A DNA stretch of 64,000 nt from JAWWPG01 sp963820035 (GCA_963820035.1 CAWFYK010000002.1:372001-436000); one strand, 5' to 3'. Shown: positions 26,663 through 36,300, counted from the first letter of the stretch. Notes: generated by a model not told the origin, from the letters alone. Translations and numbers: made by a program.

Positions 26663-26902
26663 ATGGGTGCACCATCTGATCTTGTGTTCGATCCGAACGA
26701 TGTCGGACCGGACGGTGTCGTCGAGTGCTGGATCTCCCAGGGGCCCCGCGCGGAGGATTCGCAGTTCGATCCGCGACCAGGTGACCGCGTGTCGGTCATC
26801 GACGAGGACTTGCAGGCGATGTTGGGTCGAGTGGTGAGCCGTGATGGCAACCGGGTCTGGGTGCAGGTCGAGATACCCGGGCTGTTGTCTGAATCCGCCT
26901 GA
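26663..26902 (+). CDS. Small hypothetical protein upstream of a Phd antitoxin
   Basis: The 79-residue acidic product (MGAPSDLVFDPNDVGPDG to VQVEIPGLLSESA) has a small beta-rich central part (GDRVSVIDEDLQAMLGRVVS, VWVQVEIPG) that could be an SH3-like barrel. I do not recognise the family. It ends five bases before the Phd gene, so the two form an operon, and the codon third positions are G/C-rich as in real genes. Confidence 0.6.
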   Translation: MGAPSDLVFDPNDVGPDGVVECWISQGPRAEDSQFDPRPGDRVSVIDEDLQAMLGRVVSRDGNRVWVQVEIPGLLSESA

Positions 26903-26906
26903 AGCG

Positions 26907-27206
26907 ATGACTGGTCACCGTGCGACCGAGACTGTCCCGCTGACCGAAGCCAAGATGCATCTGTCCGAGCTGGTCGCCCGCGTGAACGCTGAGCACGCGC
27001 GTGTCACCGTGACGGTGGACGGGAGGCGGGCAGCGGTGCTGATCGCGCCCGACGATCTGGAGTCGCTGGAAGAGACCATCGCGGTCCTCTCGGACACGAA
27101 CGCGATGCGCCAGCTTGTCGACTCTGAAGCTGAGCTGGCCCGGGGCGAGGTTGTAACGGCGGAAGAACTGCGAGACGCGATGTGGCATCGTCGGCCTTCG
27201 GCGTGA
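26907..27206 (+). CDS. Phd/YefM-family antitoxin without visible toxin
   Basis: The 99-residue protein has the Phd/YefM layout: TVPLTEAKMHLSELVARV at the N-terminus, VTVTVDGRRAAVLIAPDDLESLEET in the centre. It is clearly related to the antitoxin at 22751-23032, sharing DDLESLEET and the MRQLVDSEAEL/MRDLAQAEREV register. No toxin follows; an integrase pseudogene on the other strand begins 19 bases later, so the toxin may have been lost. Confidence 0.82.
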   Translation: MTGHRATETVPLTEAKMHLSELVARVNAEHARVTVTVDGRRAAVLIAPDDLESLEETIAVLSDTNAMRQLVDSEAELARGEVVTAEELRDAMWHRRPSA

Positions 27207-27224
27207 CTTGCTTCTTCGCCACCG

Positions 27225-28234
27225 TCAGCTCGACTCCGAGCCGGAAGAGGGTCCATCCCTCTCCGCGAGAGTTTCGAGAAGCTCGGAGAGGTCAGCGGAG
27301 ACGGGTGGCTTGGCGATGTAGTGGTCGCGGGTGATCTGGCTTGAGGAGTGGCCGAGCTGGCGTGAGGCGAGCTCCGAGGTCGTTGCTTCGGAGATCAGGG
27401 TCGCCACTGTCTTTCGGAATGTGTGGGGGGTGACCCACTCGAATCCGGTGTCTTTGCGGATCTGTCGCCACCGTCGGTCGATGTTGACCACCTGGTGCCA
27501 GTTGCCGGTGCGGGTGGCGAAGACCGCGTCGTACTCGTTGGGCGTCGCGAACTCGCGGCGCACGCGGAGTAGTTCTGCGGCAAACGGCGGCAGGACCACG
27601 GTCCGCCGGCTGGACTCGGGCTTCGGCGTTGGCTTCCGGTAGGTGCCTTTGCCCGGTCTCGGTCTTGATCGTGCCGGCCACCGTCAAGGTGGGCCGATCG
27701 GTGTCGAGGTCGAGGTCGCTCCACCTCAGCGCCAGGACCTCGCCGATGCGACAGCCGGTGGCGAGCATCAGGGCGATGATGTCGGCCATGTCGACGCTGG
27801 GTCTCGGCCCGGGGCGATCGGCGTGACCCAGCGTCGTACGGCTGCACGGATCTCGACCAGGTCTTCGACCCATAGCGCCCTGGTCTCCTGTCTGGGCTGA
27901 TGCACACGGCTGGTTCCTCGAGCCGGGTTCACCGGGATCGCATCGTGTCGGACGGCGATGTCGAGCATGGCCCCGAGGACGAGTTTGGCCTTGCGCTGCC
28001 GGTTCACGCTCTGCTCGCGCAGCTTCAGCAGGAGGCGGTCCAGCCGACCGGTGGTGGCTTCGCGCAGCTTGAGCCCGCCGGTGCTGGGCAGTACGAGGCT
28101 GTCAGCACGCGGCGGTACTCGTTGATCGTCGACTGTTCGATCCGCCCCTCGGTTTCGAGCCCGGTGATCCAGAGGTCGGCGAGGTCGACCAGGCGGGTCT
28201 CAGCGGTGACCAAGTCACCGCGTCGACCCGAACC
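27225..28234 (-). pseudogene. Tyrosine integrase, frameshifted and 5'-truncated
   Basis: Assembled across frames, this is a phage-type tyrosine recombinase. The N-terminal part (RLVDLADLWITGLE, about 28190) and SAM-like domain (NRQRKAKLVLGAML, about 28005) lead to the catalytic domain with Arg in TGCRIGEVLALRW, His-x-x-Arg in HTFRKTVATLI and Tyr in LGHSSSQITRDHYIA. At least three frame switches occur (about 28110, 27840, 27650). The 5' end abuts an IS5 remnant. It probably once mobilised one of the tRNA-linked islands. Confidence 0.88.
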
Positions 28235-28480
28235 GAGCTGCGACGCAGAAGAATTTCGCACAGGGCTCGGTGGGCGTCCGGTACCGCCAACAGATCCCTT
28301 CCAATACCTCCCGGTGGTCCCGCCACGGACGCCCACGCCGTCCGCCCCTCACCGGCAACATCGGCTCCACCACAGCCCAGAACTCATCCGAAATCAACCC
28401 GTCACGCACCATGCCCGCGATCATCACCGACCACGAGGACCAGAATTCGGAGACACGCTCTAGGCGCAGCGGTCGCTCGG
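28235..28480 (-). mobile_element. IS5-family transposase N-terminal remnant
   Basis: The minus-strand frame reads LISDEFWAVVEPMLPVRGGR and REVLEGICWRYRTP, the N-terminal domain of IS5-type transposases. The rest of the transposase, including the DDE residues, is missing. The remnant runs directly into the integrase pseudogene, so this insertion or a later deletion truncated the integrase. Confidence 0.8.
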
Positions 28481-28754
28481 TGACAGCCGAAATGCATAGT
28501 CTCGCATCATCACCCGCCGGGCGTGGCCGCCGATGGCTGGTCACGGGGGCCCTCGTCGATAAGGGCCAGCAAGGCCTGAACGGTCGCCGGTTGGCTCTGC
28601 CGCCGCGGCGTGACGGCGAGGAGCGTACGTCGCGACGCCATGTCCAACTCGGCGTCGACCGTCACCCGGGCGCACAGCGGCGGCGCGTCATGCACGATAC
28701 GGAACGTGATCTACGGATGGCGGCGTCGGTATCCGGCGAGGAGACCGACGAGAT
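28481..28754. other. Unassigned sequence, possible fragment of a regulator
   Basis: A minus-strand frame (28510-28695) encodes about 60 residues (SRRTLLAVTPRRQSQPATVQ and onward) that could be the tail of a LysR-type regulator, but no start or family assignment can be supported. Treat as decayed DNA. Confidence 0.3.
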
Positions 28755-29612
28755 CTACGGCTTCGGACGCCAGATGTGGACCGCGATCTCGCGCATCCGC
28801 TCACTGAAGCGTCCATCGGGGCTTGCTTTCGCGAGCAGGTCCCGCAGCGCGGCTTCGAACTCAGCGATCCGGTCCTCGAAGAGGTGCGGAGCCGCGGTCG
28901 ACAGCGAGAACACGCTGGCGACGATCTCGTCGGCGCTTCGGAGAACGGTGCGGCCGGGTACGGCGATCCGGCTCGGGCCGACGAAACCGGCGGCGCCGAA
29001 TATCCCGGCCTCAAGTTGCCCTCGGTCGACTTCGCTCATGGTGACGTTCGGCAAGAAGCCCTGCCCGGCGCGTCGGCGGGAGCCGAGGAAGCTTTCGACC
29101 AGCCTCTCGATCTCCGCCCTCGGCGGTCGCGGATCCGGCAGAGGTTCGTCGCCGTCGATACCTTGGTGAGTGGTGGCATGCACCTGCACGAGCGCACCAT
29201 CGGCGCTCAAGACCTGATACAGCAGACCGGCCACCCTCGCTCGATCCATCCAGTGGAACGACTGCGCCAGCGCGGCGACGCGAAACGGGCCGAGGTCAGG
29301 CGAAATGTCTTCGGCCCGCTGGTTGAGCCAGGTCACGTTGGTGATGCCCGCCGGCTCAGCCTGTCGGGCTGCCTCGGCCAGCATTCCAGCGTCGGGGTCC
29401 AGGCCGGTCGCCTGCTCGAAGCAGGGTGCCAGCAGCAAGGTCAGCGACCCCGGCCCACAGCCCACGTCAAGTAGCCGGCCACGACCGTCAAGGGACAACT
29501 CAGCCACCAGCGCGTCGACCAGCTCGCGCGGGTAAGGCATCCGCCCGCGCACGTAGTAGGCGGCGCTGCCGGCGAACAACGACGGATCCCATTCCCACGC
29601 GCGGTCGCCCAT
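28755..29612 (-). CDS. Class I SAM-dependent methyltransferase
   Basis: The 285-residue protein has the SAM-binding motif I LLDVGCGPGSLTLLLA (about residues 47-62), motif II acidic residue in ATGLDPDAGML and the post-motif FRVAALAQSFHWMD typical of UbiE/Tam-like methyltransferases. The frame is intact, unlike its neighbours. The substrate is unknown. The start MGDRAWEWDP is the first reasonable one. It is a cargo gene in island 2. Confidence 0.87.
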   Translation of the reverse strand: MGDRAWEWDPSLFAGSAAYYVRGRMPYPRELVDALVAELSLDGRGRLLDVGCGPGSLTLLLAPCFEQATGLDPDAGMLAEAARQAEPAGITNVTWLNQRAEDISPDLGPFRVAALAQSFHWMDRARVAGLLYQVLSADGALVQVHATTHQGIDGDEPLPDPRPPRAEIERLVESFLGSRRRAGQGFLPNVTMSEVDRGQLEAGIFGAAGFVGPSRIAVPGRTVLRSADEIVASVFSLSTAAPHLFEDRIAEFEAALRDLLAKASPDGRFSERMREIAVHIWRPKP

Positions 29613-30490
29613 CTGCCCAGTATCACGCAGGCCCCCGGATCTGGTTTTCCCGCCCGGCCGTGATCACCATGCCGTTCGTCACTCTGGCAGGAACGCGATT
29701 GAGCGCAATGCTCAGGCCTTGGCCAGGTACGTCGTCCTGCAGCTCCGCAAATCGCGAAGCCATGAATCGCGCAGCTGTGACATCACCCGGTGCTGACGCG
29801 GGCCGAGTTTGTGTCAGCACCTACCTGGCTGGGGGTGGGTTCGGGGGGGCGACACGACCGAAACGGACGTCCCGGCTCTTCAAGACCTGCCCTGTCGGAT
29901 GAGATCGTGGTGTTGTTCTGCGACGGCGGGCGCCACACTGGTGCGGGTCCGAGTGTTCGGCTGGGCATCGACGTGTCGAGGATGAGCTGGCCCGAGCCCC
30001 GATCGAGCCAGTACTGGTTCGGGTAAACAGTGGCCGTCGCGTGCGCGCCGAACCACGCACGACGCGGCCACGGCGCTGGAGGGACGCGACTCATCAGTGC
30101 TGGCGAGCGGCCCATAGTCCAGCCGAGCGCGGCGGTGAGGGCGGGCTCGTGAGTGCCGAGCGGGTCGAAGACCGAACTCATCTCGCGGCCGTACCCGCTC
30201 ACCGACACCATGTAGTAGCTATGCCCGCACCGAGGGCCTGCACGGCGCAGGCACCATGCACCGAACTCCCACGGGGACATCGAAGTGAATGTGTTGCGCT
30301 TCGGCGCGAGCGTGGTATTGGACTGGAACTTCTGGAGCCGCAAGCTCCTACACCTCGCCGACCCGGGACTGGAGCTGCTCGACGAACTCACGCAGGGCGC
30401 CATACTCGATCTCAAGGTGGATGTTGCACGCCATGCCGGCTGATAGCAGGGCGGGGCCCCCATTTCGCACACCATCTCCACCGGCGACAG
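29613..30490. other. Decayed island DNA without intact genes
   Basis: Several short frames occur on both strands. Minus-strand pieces such as FDPLGTHEPALTAALGWT (about 30150) and CNIHLEIEYGALREFVEQLQ (about 30420) look protein-like but are interrupted and unrecognised. I see no complete gene or RNA. Confidence 0.4.
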
Positions 30491-31095
30491 TTAGCGAAGC
30501 GCGTTCAGCTCGTCGAGGGCGCGATAGCCGCGCTTGACCACCCCTGGGACGACATCGTGGCGCCCGTGACGGATGGGGATCTCGAGCATGTGGAGGATAT
30601 GTGTCGCTGCGAGCACCGCCGCCCCCTCCCAGCCGACCAGGTCGAGGATTCTCGTCCACAGCCGCCTTCGGACACCGTCCAGCAACCCAACCAGCTTGGC
30701 GCGATGGCGGACCAACTCACGCAGCTCCCGGGTCTGCGGCGGCCCGATCCACGCCTCGGGCAGGCGACCCATCCGCAACAGGTCCGCCAGATCCTTCGTC
30801 CCGGACATCGTTCTTCACCTGCGGTACTCGAACATCTTCACCCCCAACGGATGCGCCAGATGCACCCGTGCGCCGACATCCTGCAAGGCGTCGACCGCCC
30901 AATACCACCCGTAAGTGGCCTCCAACACCACCTCCGGGTCCACCCCGGCATTGGCCGTCACCGACCTCAACCGGTCGACGTCGTTGAGGATCTGAAGCGT
31001 CTCCAACACCTCACCGTCGGCCGCGGTACGAACGATCACACTGCGTCGACGGTGCAATCGGTACCAACGAACTGCTTCCCTGCGTACTCTGACAT
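30491..31095 (-). pseudogene. IS110-family transposase, N-terminal part, frameshifted and truncated
   Basis: ATG 31095 (MSEYAGKQFVGTD) follows a GGAGG site. A frame switch leads to LHRRRSVIVRTAADGEVLET and VVLEATYGWYWAVDALQDVG, then HLAHPLGVKMFEYRR; a second switch leads to DLADLLRMGRLPEAWIGPP and RELRELVRHRAKLVG. These are the DEDD-type N-terminal catalytic blocks of IS110 transposases. Sequence after about 30700 no longer fits and the C-terminal serine domain is absent. Inactive. Confidence 0.87.
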
Positions 31096-31240
31096 CAGGG
31101 GCCTCCTTCGTTGTAGCCGTGAGTACACCCCCAGCATCCGCCGGGGCCGCACGAGGAGCGGAGGCCCCCGCTCCTTCATCGCATCAGGATCGGTAGGGCG
31201 GGCTGGACACAGTTGCCGGACCGAGTGGCGGGGAACATGC

Positions 31241-31272
31241 GGTCGCAGGTTCAAATCCTGTCAGCCCGACCG
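31241..31272 (+). other. Third copy of tRNA-Pro 3' end (att site)
   Basis: GGTCGCAGG followed by the T arm and acceptor end is identical to the tRNA-Pro 3' end over 32 bases. The 40 bases before and about 80 after resemble the surroundings of the copy at 23408. It marks the right end of the second island. Confidence 0.9.
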
Positions 31273-31647
31273 AAAAACCGCCTCTGACCAGGCATAGCGA
31301 GATGTCAGCGCGGCGTCGGAATTGACGTGGATCGCGGGAATGGAGGTTTACTAACCTCCCTGTTTCACGCGGCCTCGAGATGGACTCTGTTTTGGTCGGC
31401 TTGGCGGCTGGCCCCCGGTTTGATGGCGTGCGGGTATGAGGATGTCCCGAGTTCCACGGGACTCGGGACATCCTCATGGCCCAACTCAACCCGGCCAGGG
31501 ATACTGACACCATCGCCGCGATCGACAGCGGCACGTAGACATCGAAGATCAATCCTCAAACCCCACCACTTCGCGCGGGGCACTGCCAACGGCGTCCATC
31601 AATGCCCGGCCGGGACATCATCGCTATCCGGAAGGAGATCGTCCGAA
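31273..31647. other. Non-coding stretch after the att site
   Basis: The first 80 bases resemble 23445-23525. A 38-bp IS-end palindrome (31438-31475) follows, then CATGGCCCAACTCAACCCG, which recurs at about 33131. No gene is supported here. Confidence 0.55.
31438..31475. mobile_element. Solo palindrome made of two inward-facing IS256-type ends
   Basis: GAGGATGTCCCGAGT and its exact complement flank eight bases. GAGGATGTCCCGAGTTCC equals the outer 18 bases of the right end of the IS256 element at 41528, so this looks like two element ends joined with the interior lost. No flanking target duplication is seen. Confidence 0.75.
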
Positions 31648-32844
31648 ATGGGCTCTACAGTGCCGGGCATGTCAGAAATCGGAACGGATTGGCGGGTGGT
31701 CGATGGCGTTGTCACGGCATGGTTCGACGCGCCGTCGCTGATCGAGGGGGCTGCGCTGGCCGGTCGCATCGTGGAGCTTTCGGCCGAGATCGTGGTCGAC
31801 CTGCGCGCGACAGGCATGCGGGTGCGCCTCGAGTCAAACGAGCACGCCTCGGCGGTGTCGGCGGCCGCGCGGGATCTCGGGCTGGCCGCGAACCCCGCCG
31901 TTCTGCAGCACCTGAGCGTCGTGTTCGAATCCGCCAACCCGTCCGTGGTGAGGAGGTTCTGGCAGCCCGTGCTCGACTACGCGCCTGCGGAGGACGGCGG
32001 TTTGGCGGATCCGTTGCGGCGCGACCCCGCGATACGGATCCGGCAGTCGACCGAGCCACGGCCGTTGCGAAACCGCATCCACCTCGACGTGGTGCGGCCG
32101 GCCGCGGCGGTCGAGCAGGCGAGTCTTGGTGTGGCATCGGGACCGTTCGGGGTGTGTCACACCGACCCCGACGGCAACGAGGTCGATCTGGTGCCCGGCG
32201 AGGCGCTCGGCGAGAGGATCGGGACAGCCGACTGGCAGGCGGTGTTCAGCGCGATGGCGTGCTACCGCATCACCTCGCCGACGCAGCAGCGTGATCTGGC
32301 CGCGGCAGCAGCGGCGCTGGCCGTTGACACGGGCTTCCCGTTGCTGGTCGACCTGCGCCCCGGGCTCGTGATCATCGAAAGCGGTAAGGACCAATGGGAG
32401 CACGACGCCCACGGCCCCGAACTCGACTTCACCGACCTGGCCGGAAACCTCCAGACCGCTGCCCGTGAACTCGGGGCCACTGCGGATCCGGGGCTGCCAC
32501 GCTTCGTTCAGCTCTTCTTCGACGCCGCCGACGTCGCCGCGGTCCGCGCGTTCTGGGTCGCCGCACTCGGATACACGCACGACCGGCGAGCCGGGGTCAG
32601 CGACATCCACGATCCGCGGCGGCTGAACCCGGTGCTGGTGTTCCAAGAGCTAGACGCTTCCGAGACGGAGCGGCGCCAGCAGCGCAACCGCATCCACTTC
32701 GAGCTCGCTGTGCCGTCGGACCTCGCGCAGGCGCGCCTCGCTACGACGATCGCAGCCGGTGGCCGGCTCCTTGACGAGTCGGAGGAGCGCTGGCGGGTCG
32801 CCGACCCTGAAGGCAACGAAATGGTGATCGTCAGTGGGGCATGA
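31648..32844 (+). CDS. Duplicated PCD-like/glyoxalase-like (VOC) protein
   Basis: The 398-residue protein is built from two similar halves. Each begins with a short module resembling pterin-4a-carbinolamine dehydratase (DWRVVDGVVTAWF; DWQAVFSAMACYRI) followed by a glyoxalase/VOC-type domain (LQHLSVVFESANPSVVRRFW with NRIHLDV and DPDGNEVDL; FVQLFFDAADVAAVRAFW with NRIHFEL and DPEGNEM). ATG 31648 is chosen for GGAAGGAG upstream; ATG 31669 is possible. Catalytic activity is uncertain because the PCD His pattern is not clear. Confidence 0.75.
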   Translation: MGSTVPGMSEIGTDWRVVDGVVTAWFDAPSLIEGAALAGRIVELSAEIVVDLRATGMRVRLESNEHASAVSAAARDLGLAANPAVLQHLSVVFESANPSVVRRFWQPVLDYAPAEDGGLADPLRRDPAIRIRQSTEPRPLRNRIHLDVVRPAAAVEQASLGVASGPFGVCHTDPDGNEVDLVPGEALGERIGTADWQAVFSAMACYRITSPTQQRDLAAAAAALAVDTGFPLLVDLRPGLVIIESGKDQWEHDAHGPELDFTDLAGNLQTAARELGATADPGLPRFVQLFFDAADVAAVRAFWVAALGYTHDRRAGVSDIHDPRRLNPVLVFQELDASETERRQQRNRIHFELAVPSDLAQARLATTIAAGGRLLDESEERWRVADPEGNEMVIVSGA

Positions 32845-33324
32845 GCTCGCGTTCGGCTGTGCTGCATGCGTGGCGGTTTCCATCAACGAGCGCTGGATCT
32901 CCGCCGCAATCAGCATCGAACACGCCCGCAACGCTTGAACGCCACGGACGACGCACCGTATAACGACAAAGATGGTGCGTGCCGACGGCTCGGCCTCGAG
33001 CCACGCTTGACGCAAGCTACTGCCGGATCTGGTGCCGACCACCCAGTTCGATCGCGAGGCGAAGGGTGCCTGTTGCAGAAGGAGACGATTCCGATGGGCG
33101 GTCCCAGCTCGGGAACAGCTCCGAGGGCTCCATGGCCCAACTCAACCCGACCAGCGACGCGACGATGACACAACGCATGTACCGTTTGACGCGTTGGCCG
33201 GACTGGTGCGATCTCGCGGCGCGAAGGGCGACTCGATCTCGGAGCCTCCGCGTCGGTCGTTGGGGGAACGCCGATCGGGGCGCACACTGAAGGGGAATGA
33301 TCCCGTCGACCGAGGGAGGCCAGG
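32845..33324. other. Non-coding gap with a short duplicated segment
   Basis: About 480 bases without a supported gene. CATGGCCCAACTCAACCCG at about 33131 duplicates 31474-31493; both could open short peptides beginning MAQLNP, but neither continues as a recognised protein. Confidence 0.45.
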
Positions 33325-34023
33325 GTGGCCTACGCCCGAATGACCAGTGCCCAGGCGACCACTAGTCGAGCGAGAAGACTCGGCTGGCTCAGTTCCGTCG
33401 CGTTTATCGCTTTGGTAACGAGTGCGTGTTCCGGTGGCGGATCTTCGTCAGCCGGAACGCCGACGTCACCGTCAGAGAGCGGCCCGACCACCAGCATTGC
33501 CCCGTCGACCGGCGGCACTTCCACGTCGAGTGGGACTGGCTCTCCGACGAGTCCGACCTCGTCCTCGCCTTCGGGCACTCCGACCACCGGTGCGCCCACT
33601 CCAGCACCCTGTCGCACGTCAGACCTCGCCGTCGTCTTGCGAGGTTCGCAAGCAGCTGCAGGCAGCACCTTCTCCCACCTGGTGCTGACCAATACGACGG
33701 GCCACTCGTGCGTCACGGGAGGGTTCGCCGGCGTCTCGTACGTCGGTGGCGGCAACGGGACCCAGATCGGCGCGCCCGCGCGGCGCGTCTCTGCGGGCCA
33801 GTCCCATCCGCTGGTTCTGCAGCCGGGAGGACGCGCCTTGGCCACACTCCAGCAGGCCAACGCGGCCAACTACCCGAGTGGTCGGTGTCAGCCCACACAC
33901 GCTGACGGGCTCCGGGTCTACCCGCCGAACCAGACGGCGGCGGTGTTCCTCCGCCAACCCACCCTGGCTTGTGCCAAGCGAACCGCCCACCTGCTTAGCA
34001 TCGCGCCGTTCCGAGCGGGCTGA
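33325..34023 (+). CDS. DUF4232-type lipoprotein
   Basis: An N-terminal signal (LGWLSSVAFIALVTSAC) with a Cys after TSA fits a lipobox. A 60-residue Ser/Thr/Pro-rich linker precedes a beta-rich C-terminal domain (PCRTSDLAVVLRGSQAAAGS, LVLTNTTGHSCVTGGFAG) typical of DUF4232. It is exported and membrane-anchored by inference. GTG 33325 or ATG 33340 may be the start. No role is known. Confidence 0.82.
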   Translation: MAYARMTSAQATTSRARRLGWLSSVAFIALVTSACSGGGSSSAGTPTSPSESGPTTSIAPSTGGTSTSSGTGSPTSPTSSSPSGTPTTGAPTPAPCRTSDLAVVLRGSQAAAGSTFSHLVLTNTTGHSCVTGGFAGVSYVGGGNGTQIGAPARRVSAGQSHPLVLQPGGRALATLQQANAANYPSGRCQPTHADGLRVYPPNQTAAVFLRQPTLACAKRTAHLLSIAPFRAG

Positions 34024-34156
34024 CTGACGTCCTAGTGATAGTGCACCGTCTGCGAGAGGCGGCTCGGTAGGCCGAAGTCACGTCCCCGGCGTCGGCGGTT
34101 GCGAGAGCGCCTGGCACGGTTGGCTCTCGAGGGCCCGGGGACTTTAGGGTTGCCTC

Positions 34157-35053
34157 ATGACGCGTCCCTGCAAGGTCGGTGTTCAACTGCCTGAGGTGGA
34201 GGCGTTCGTGCCGTGGCCGCAGTATCTGGACTTCGCGCGGCGGGCAGAGGCTTGCGGCTACGACTCGATCTGGGTCGGTGACCATCTGATCTACGACCTC
34301 CCGGACGGATCGACCCGGGGACCATATGAGGCGTGGACGACGATCGCAGCAATCGCGGCTGTCACTGAACGAGTGGCCATCGGCCCGCTCGTTGCGTCGA
34401 CGAGCTTCCACGCTCCGGCCATGCTGGCTAAGCAGGCCGCGACGGTGGATGCGATTTCTCAAGGCAGACTGATCGTGGGACTCGGAGCCGGCTGGAATCG
34501 ACGAGAGTACGACGCGTTCGGCTTCCCCTACGACAGGCGCGTCTCGCGCTTCGAGGAGGCGCTGACGATCATCGCCGCTCTGCTGAGGGAAGGGCGGACT
34601 ACGTTCCACGGTCAGTTCTACGACATCGACGACTGCGTGCTGGACCCGCGGCCGTTCCAAGCTGGAGGGCCGCCGATCATGTTGGGTTCCCACAGCCCGC
34701 GCATGCTGAGCATTGGGCTGCCAGTCGTGGACTCCTGGAATGTCTGGTGGAGCAGCTACGGGAACTCGGTCGAGCGGTTCACCCAGATCAAGGCCAACGT
34801 CGACGCGGCCATGCCGCAGGGGCGCCACGTCGAGGCGACGGCTGCTGTGCTGGTCACGCTCCCGGGCGGGAGGGGCCGCGTGATGGGGGACATGTACGAC
34901 GCGCGGGCCACCACAGTCACGCCCGACGACCTCCCCGACCATGTACGCAGCCTGGCGGAAGCGGGTGCGACTCACCTGCAGCTCGTACTCGATCCCGTCA
35001 CAGCCGAAACAATCGAGATGATCGGTAGCGCGCTGGCCGATCTCGACCGGTGA
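34157..35053 (+). CDS. LLM-class (luciferase-like) F420/flavin-dependent oxidoreductase
   Basis: The 298-residue protein has the bacterial luciferase fold: VGVQLPEVEAFVPWPQYLDF at the N-terminus, GYDSIWVGDHLIY, VAIGPLVASTSFHAPAMLA, and the signature GRLIVGLGAGWNRREYDAFG. GGPPIMLGSHSPRML matches the cofactor-phosphate region. Actinobacterial members usually use F420, but the cofactor and substrate cannot be read here. It stands alone between unrelated genes. Confidence 0.88.
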   Translation: MTRPCKVGVQLPEVEAFVPWPQYLDFARRAEACGYDSIWVGDHLIYDLPDGSTRGPYEAWTTIAAIAAVTERVAIGPLVASTSFHAPAMLAKQAATVDAISQGRLIVGLGAGWNRREYDAFGFPYDRRVSRFEEALTIIAALLREGRTTFHGQFYDIDDCVLDPRPFQAGGPPIMLGSHSPRMLSIGLPVVDSWNVWWSSYGNSVERFTQIKANVDAAMPQGRHVEATAAVLVTLPGGRGRVMGDMYDARATTVTPDDLPDHVRSLAEAGATHLQLVLDPVTAETIEMIGSALADLDR

Positions 35054-35301
35054 CCGTCTGCACGACGCGACTGTCACGTTATTGGGTACGGCGGACACCA
35101 CCGAGGTGTCACCAAGCTCGAGATCGATGACGACGTGTGCGAGCACCGCCATATCCGGTCCTGCTCTGCCTGGAGCACGCTCATGACGACGACAGGGAAA
35201 CCTCTGACCGCGGTCGCAAGCCCGGTGCTGTAGCACCCAAAGCTGTCGTTCGACTCGCGTGTCCTTTCGAGGCTCGGGAGGGTACGACGTCATACTGAGG
35301 C

Positions 35302-36300
35302 ATGCCTGGCACCCTCAGGGCTCGTGTCCTGCCGGAGTCGCAACGCCGTACGTTGAGCGAGCTGACCGAAGATCTTGATCTGACTTCGGGAGACTCGGCG
35401 TCAAAGATCTCCGCGTTCTGGACGATGCTGACGCTGTCGGCGATCATCGCTACCGCGGGCGTGCTGTCGGACTCGACGGCCACAGTGATCGGGGCCATGA
35501 TCATCGCCCCGCTGTCCACACCGATCATGGGCATCGCCTTGGGGATCGTGAAGCGTGAACGCAGAGGGGCGACCCGCTTCGTGCTGTTCGGCGGGCTGTT
35601 GGTGATCGGGATCGGCGCGGTCTTCTCGGCAGCCCTGCCGGGTTCGTACGACCTGTTGGGCAACAGCCAGATCGCGTCACGGACGTCGCCGGGGTTGCTG
35701 GACGTCGTGGCCGCGGTGGCCACCGGATTCGCAGGTGCGGTGGCCCTGTCTCGCCGCGATGTCGCTGCGGTCCTGCCCGGTGTCGCGATCGCGATCTCGC
35801 TGGTCCCACCGCTCGCGGTCGTGGGAGTGTGTCTCGGACAGGGGGCCGGCTGGTTGGCCCTGGGAGCGCTGCTGCTTTTCCTGTCCAACCTTCTCGCGCT
35901 CGTGCTGGCCGGAACCATCGTCTATGCGGTGCTCGGCTACGGCGCGGTCGTGACCAGCATGGACAAGGCTCGGCGCCGCGCACGGGTAACGGTGAGTCTG
36001 CTCTTCTTCGTGGTGGCGCTGCCCCTCGCTGCCAATACAGTCGCGACGTACCTGATCAGCATCTGGACGGCACGCGTCGAGACCACCGCGACCGCGTGGA
36101 TCTCGAGCGTCCCCGATGCCTCCATCACGAGCGTGAACAACACGTCACAGACCATCTACATCCAGGTCCAGACGACAGGAGACCTACCGCCGGTGTCGGA
36201 GCTCCTCACTGATCTCCAGGGAAAAATCCCCAACGGGCTCAAGATTGTCGTCGAAACAACGGTCGGCCAACATATCGATGCCGGAACAGTCGGCCAGTAA
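35302..36300 (+). CDS. DUF389 integral membrane protein
   Basis: The 332-residue protein has about six transmembrane segments and the DUF389 signature DSTATVIGAMIIAPLSTPIM with the helix AFWTMLTLSAIIATAGVLSD before it. A soluble C-terminal domain of about 90 residues follows the last helix (VETTATAWISSVPDASIT onward). The function of DUF389 is not established. ATG 35302 has the expected N-terminus. Confidence 0.85.
   Translation: MPGTLRARVLPESQRRTLSELTEDLDLTSGDSASKISAFWTMLTLSAIIATAGVLSDSTATVIGAMIIAPLSTPIMGIALGIVKRERRGATRFVLFGGLLVIGIGAVFSAALPGSYDLLGNSQIASRTSPGLLDVVAAVATGFAGAVALSRRDVAAVLPGVAIAISLVPPLAVVGVCLGQGAGWLALGALLLFLSNLLALVLAGTIVYAVLGYGAVVTSMDKARRRARVTVSLLFFVVALPLAANTVATYLISIWTARVETTATAWISSVPDASITSVNNTSQTIYIQVQTTGDLPPVSELLTDLQGKIPNGLKIVVETTVGQHIDAGTVGQ

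Noticed and set aside
31184..31552. Minus-strand frame containing GLTGFEPATACS
   Set aside because: It reads through the third tRNA-Pro att copy and is an artefact of that sequence.
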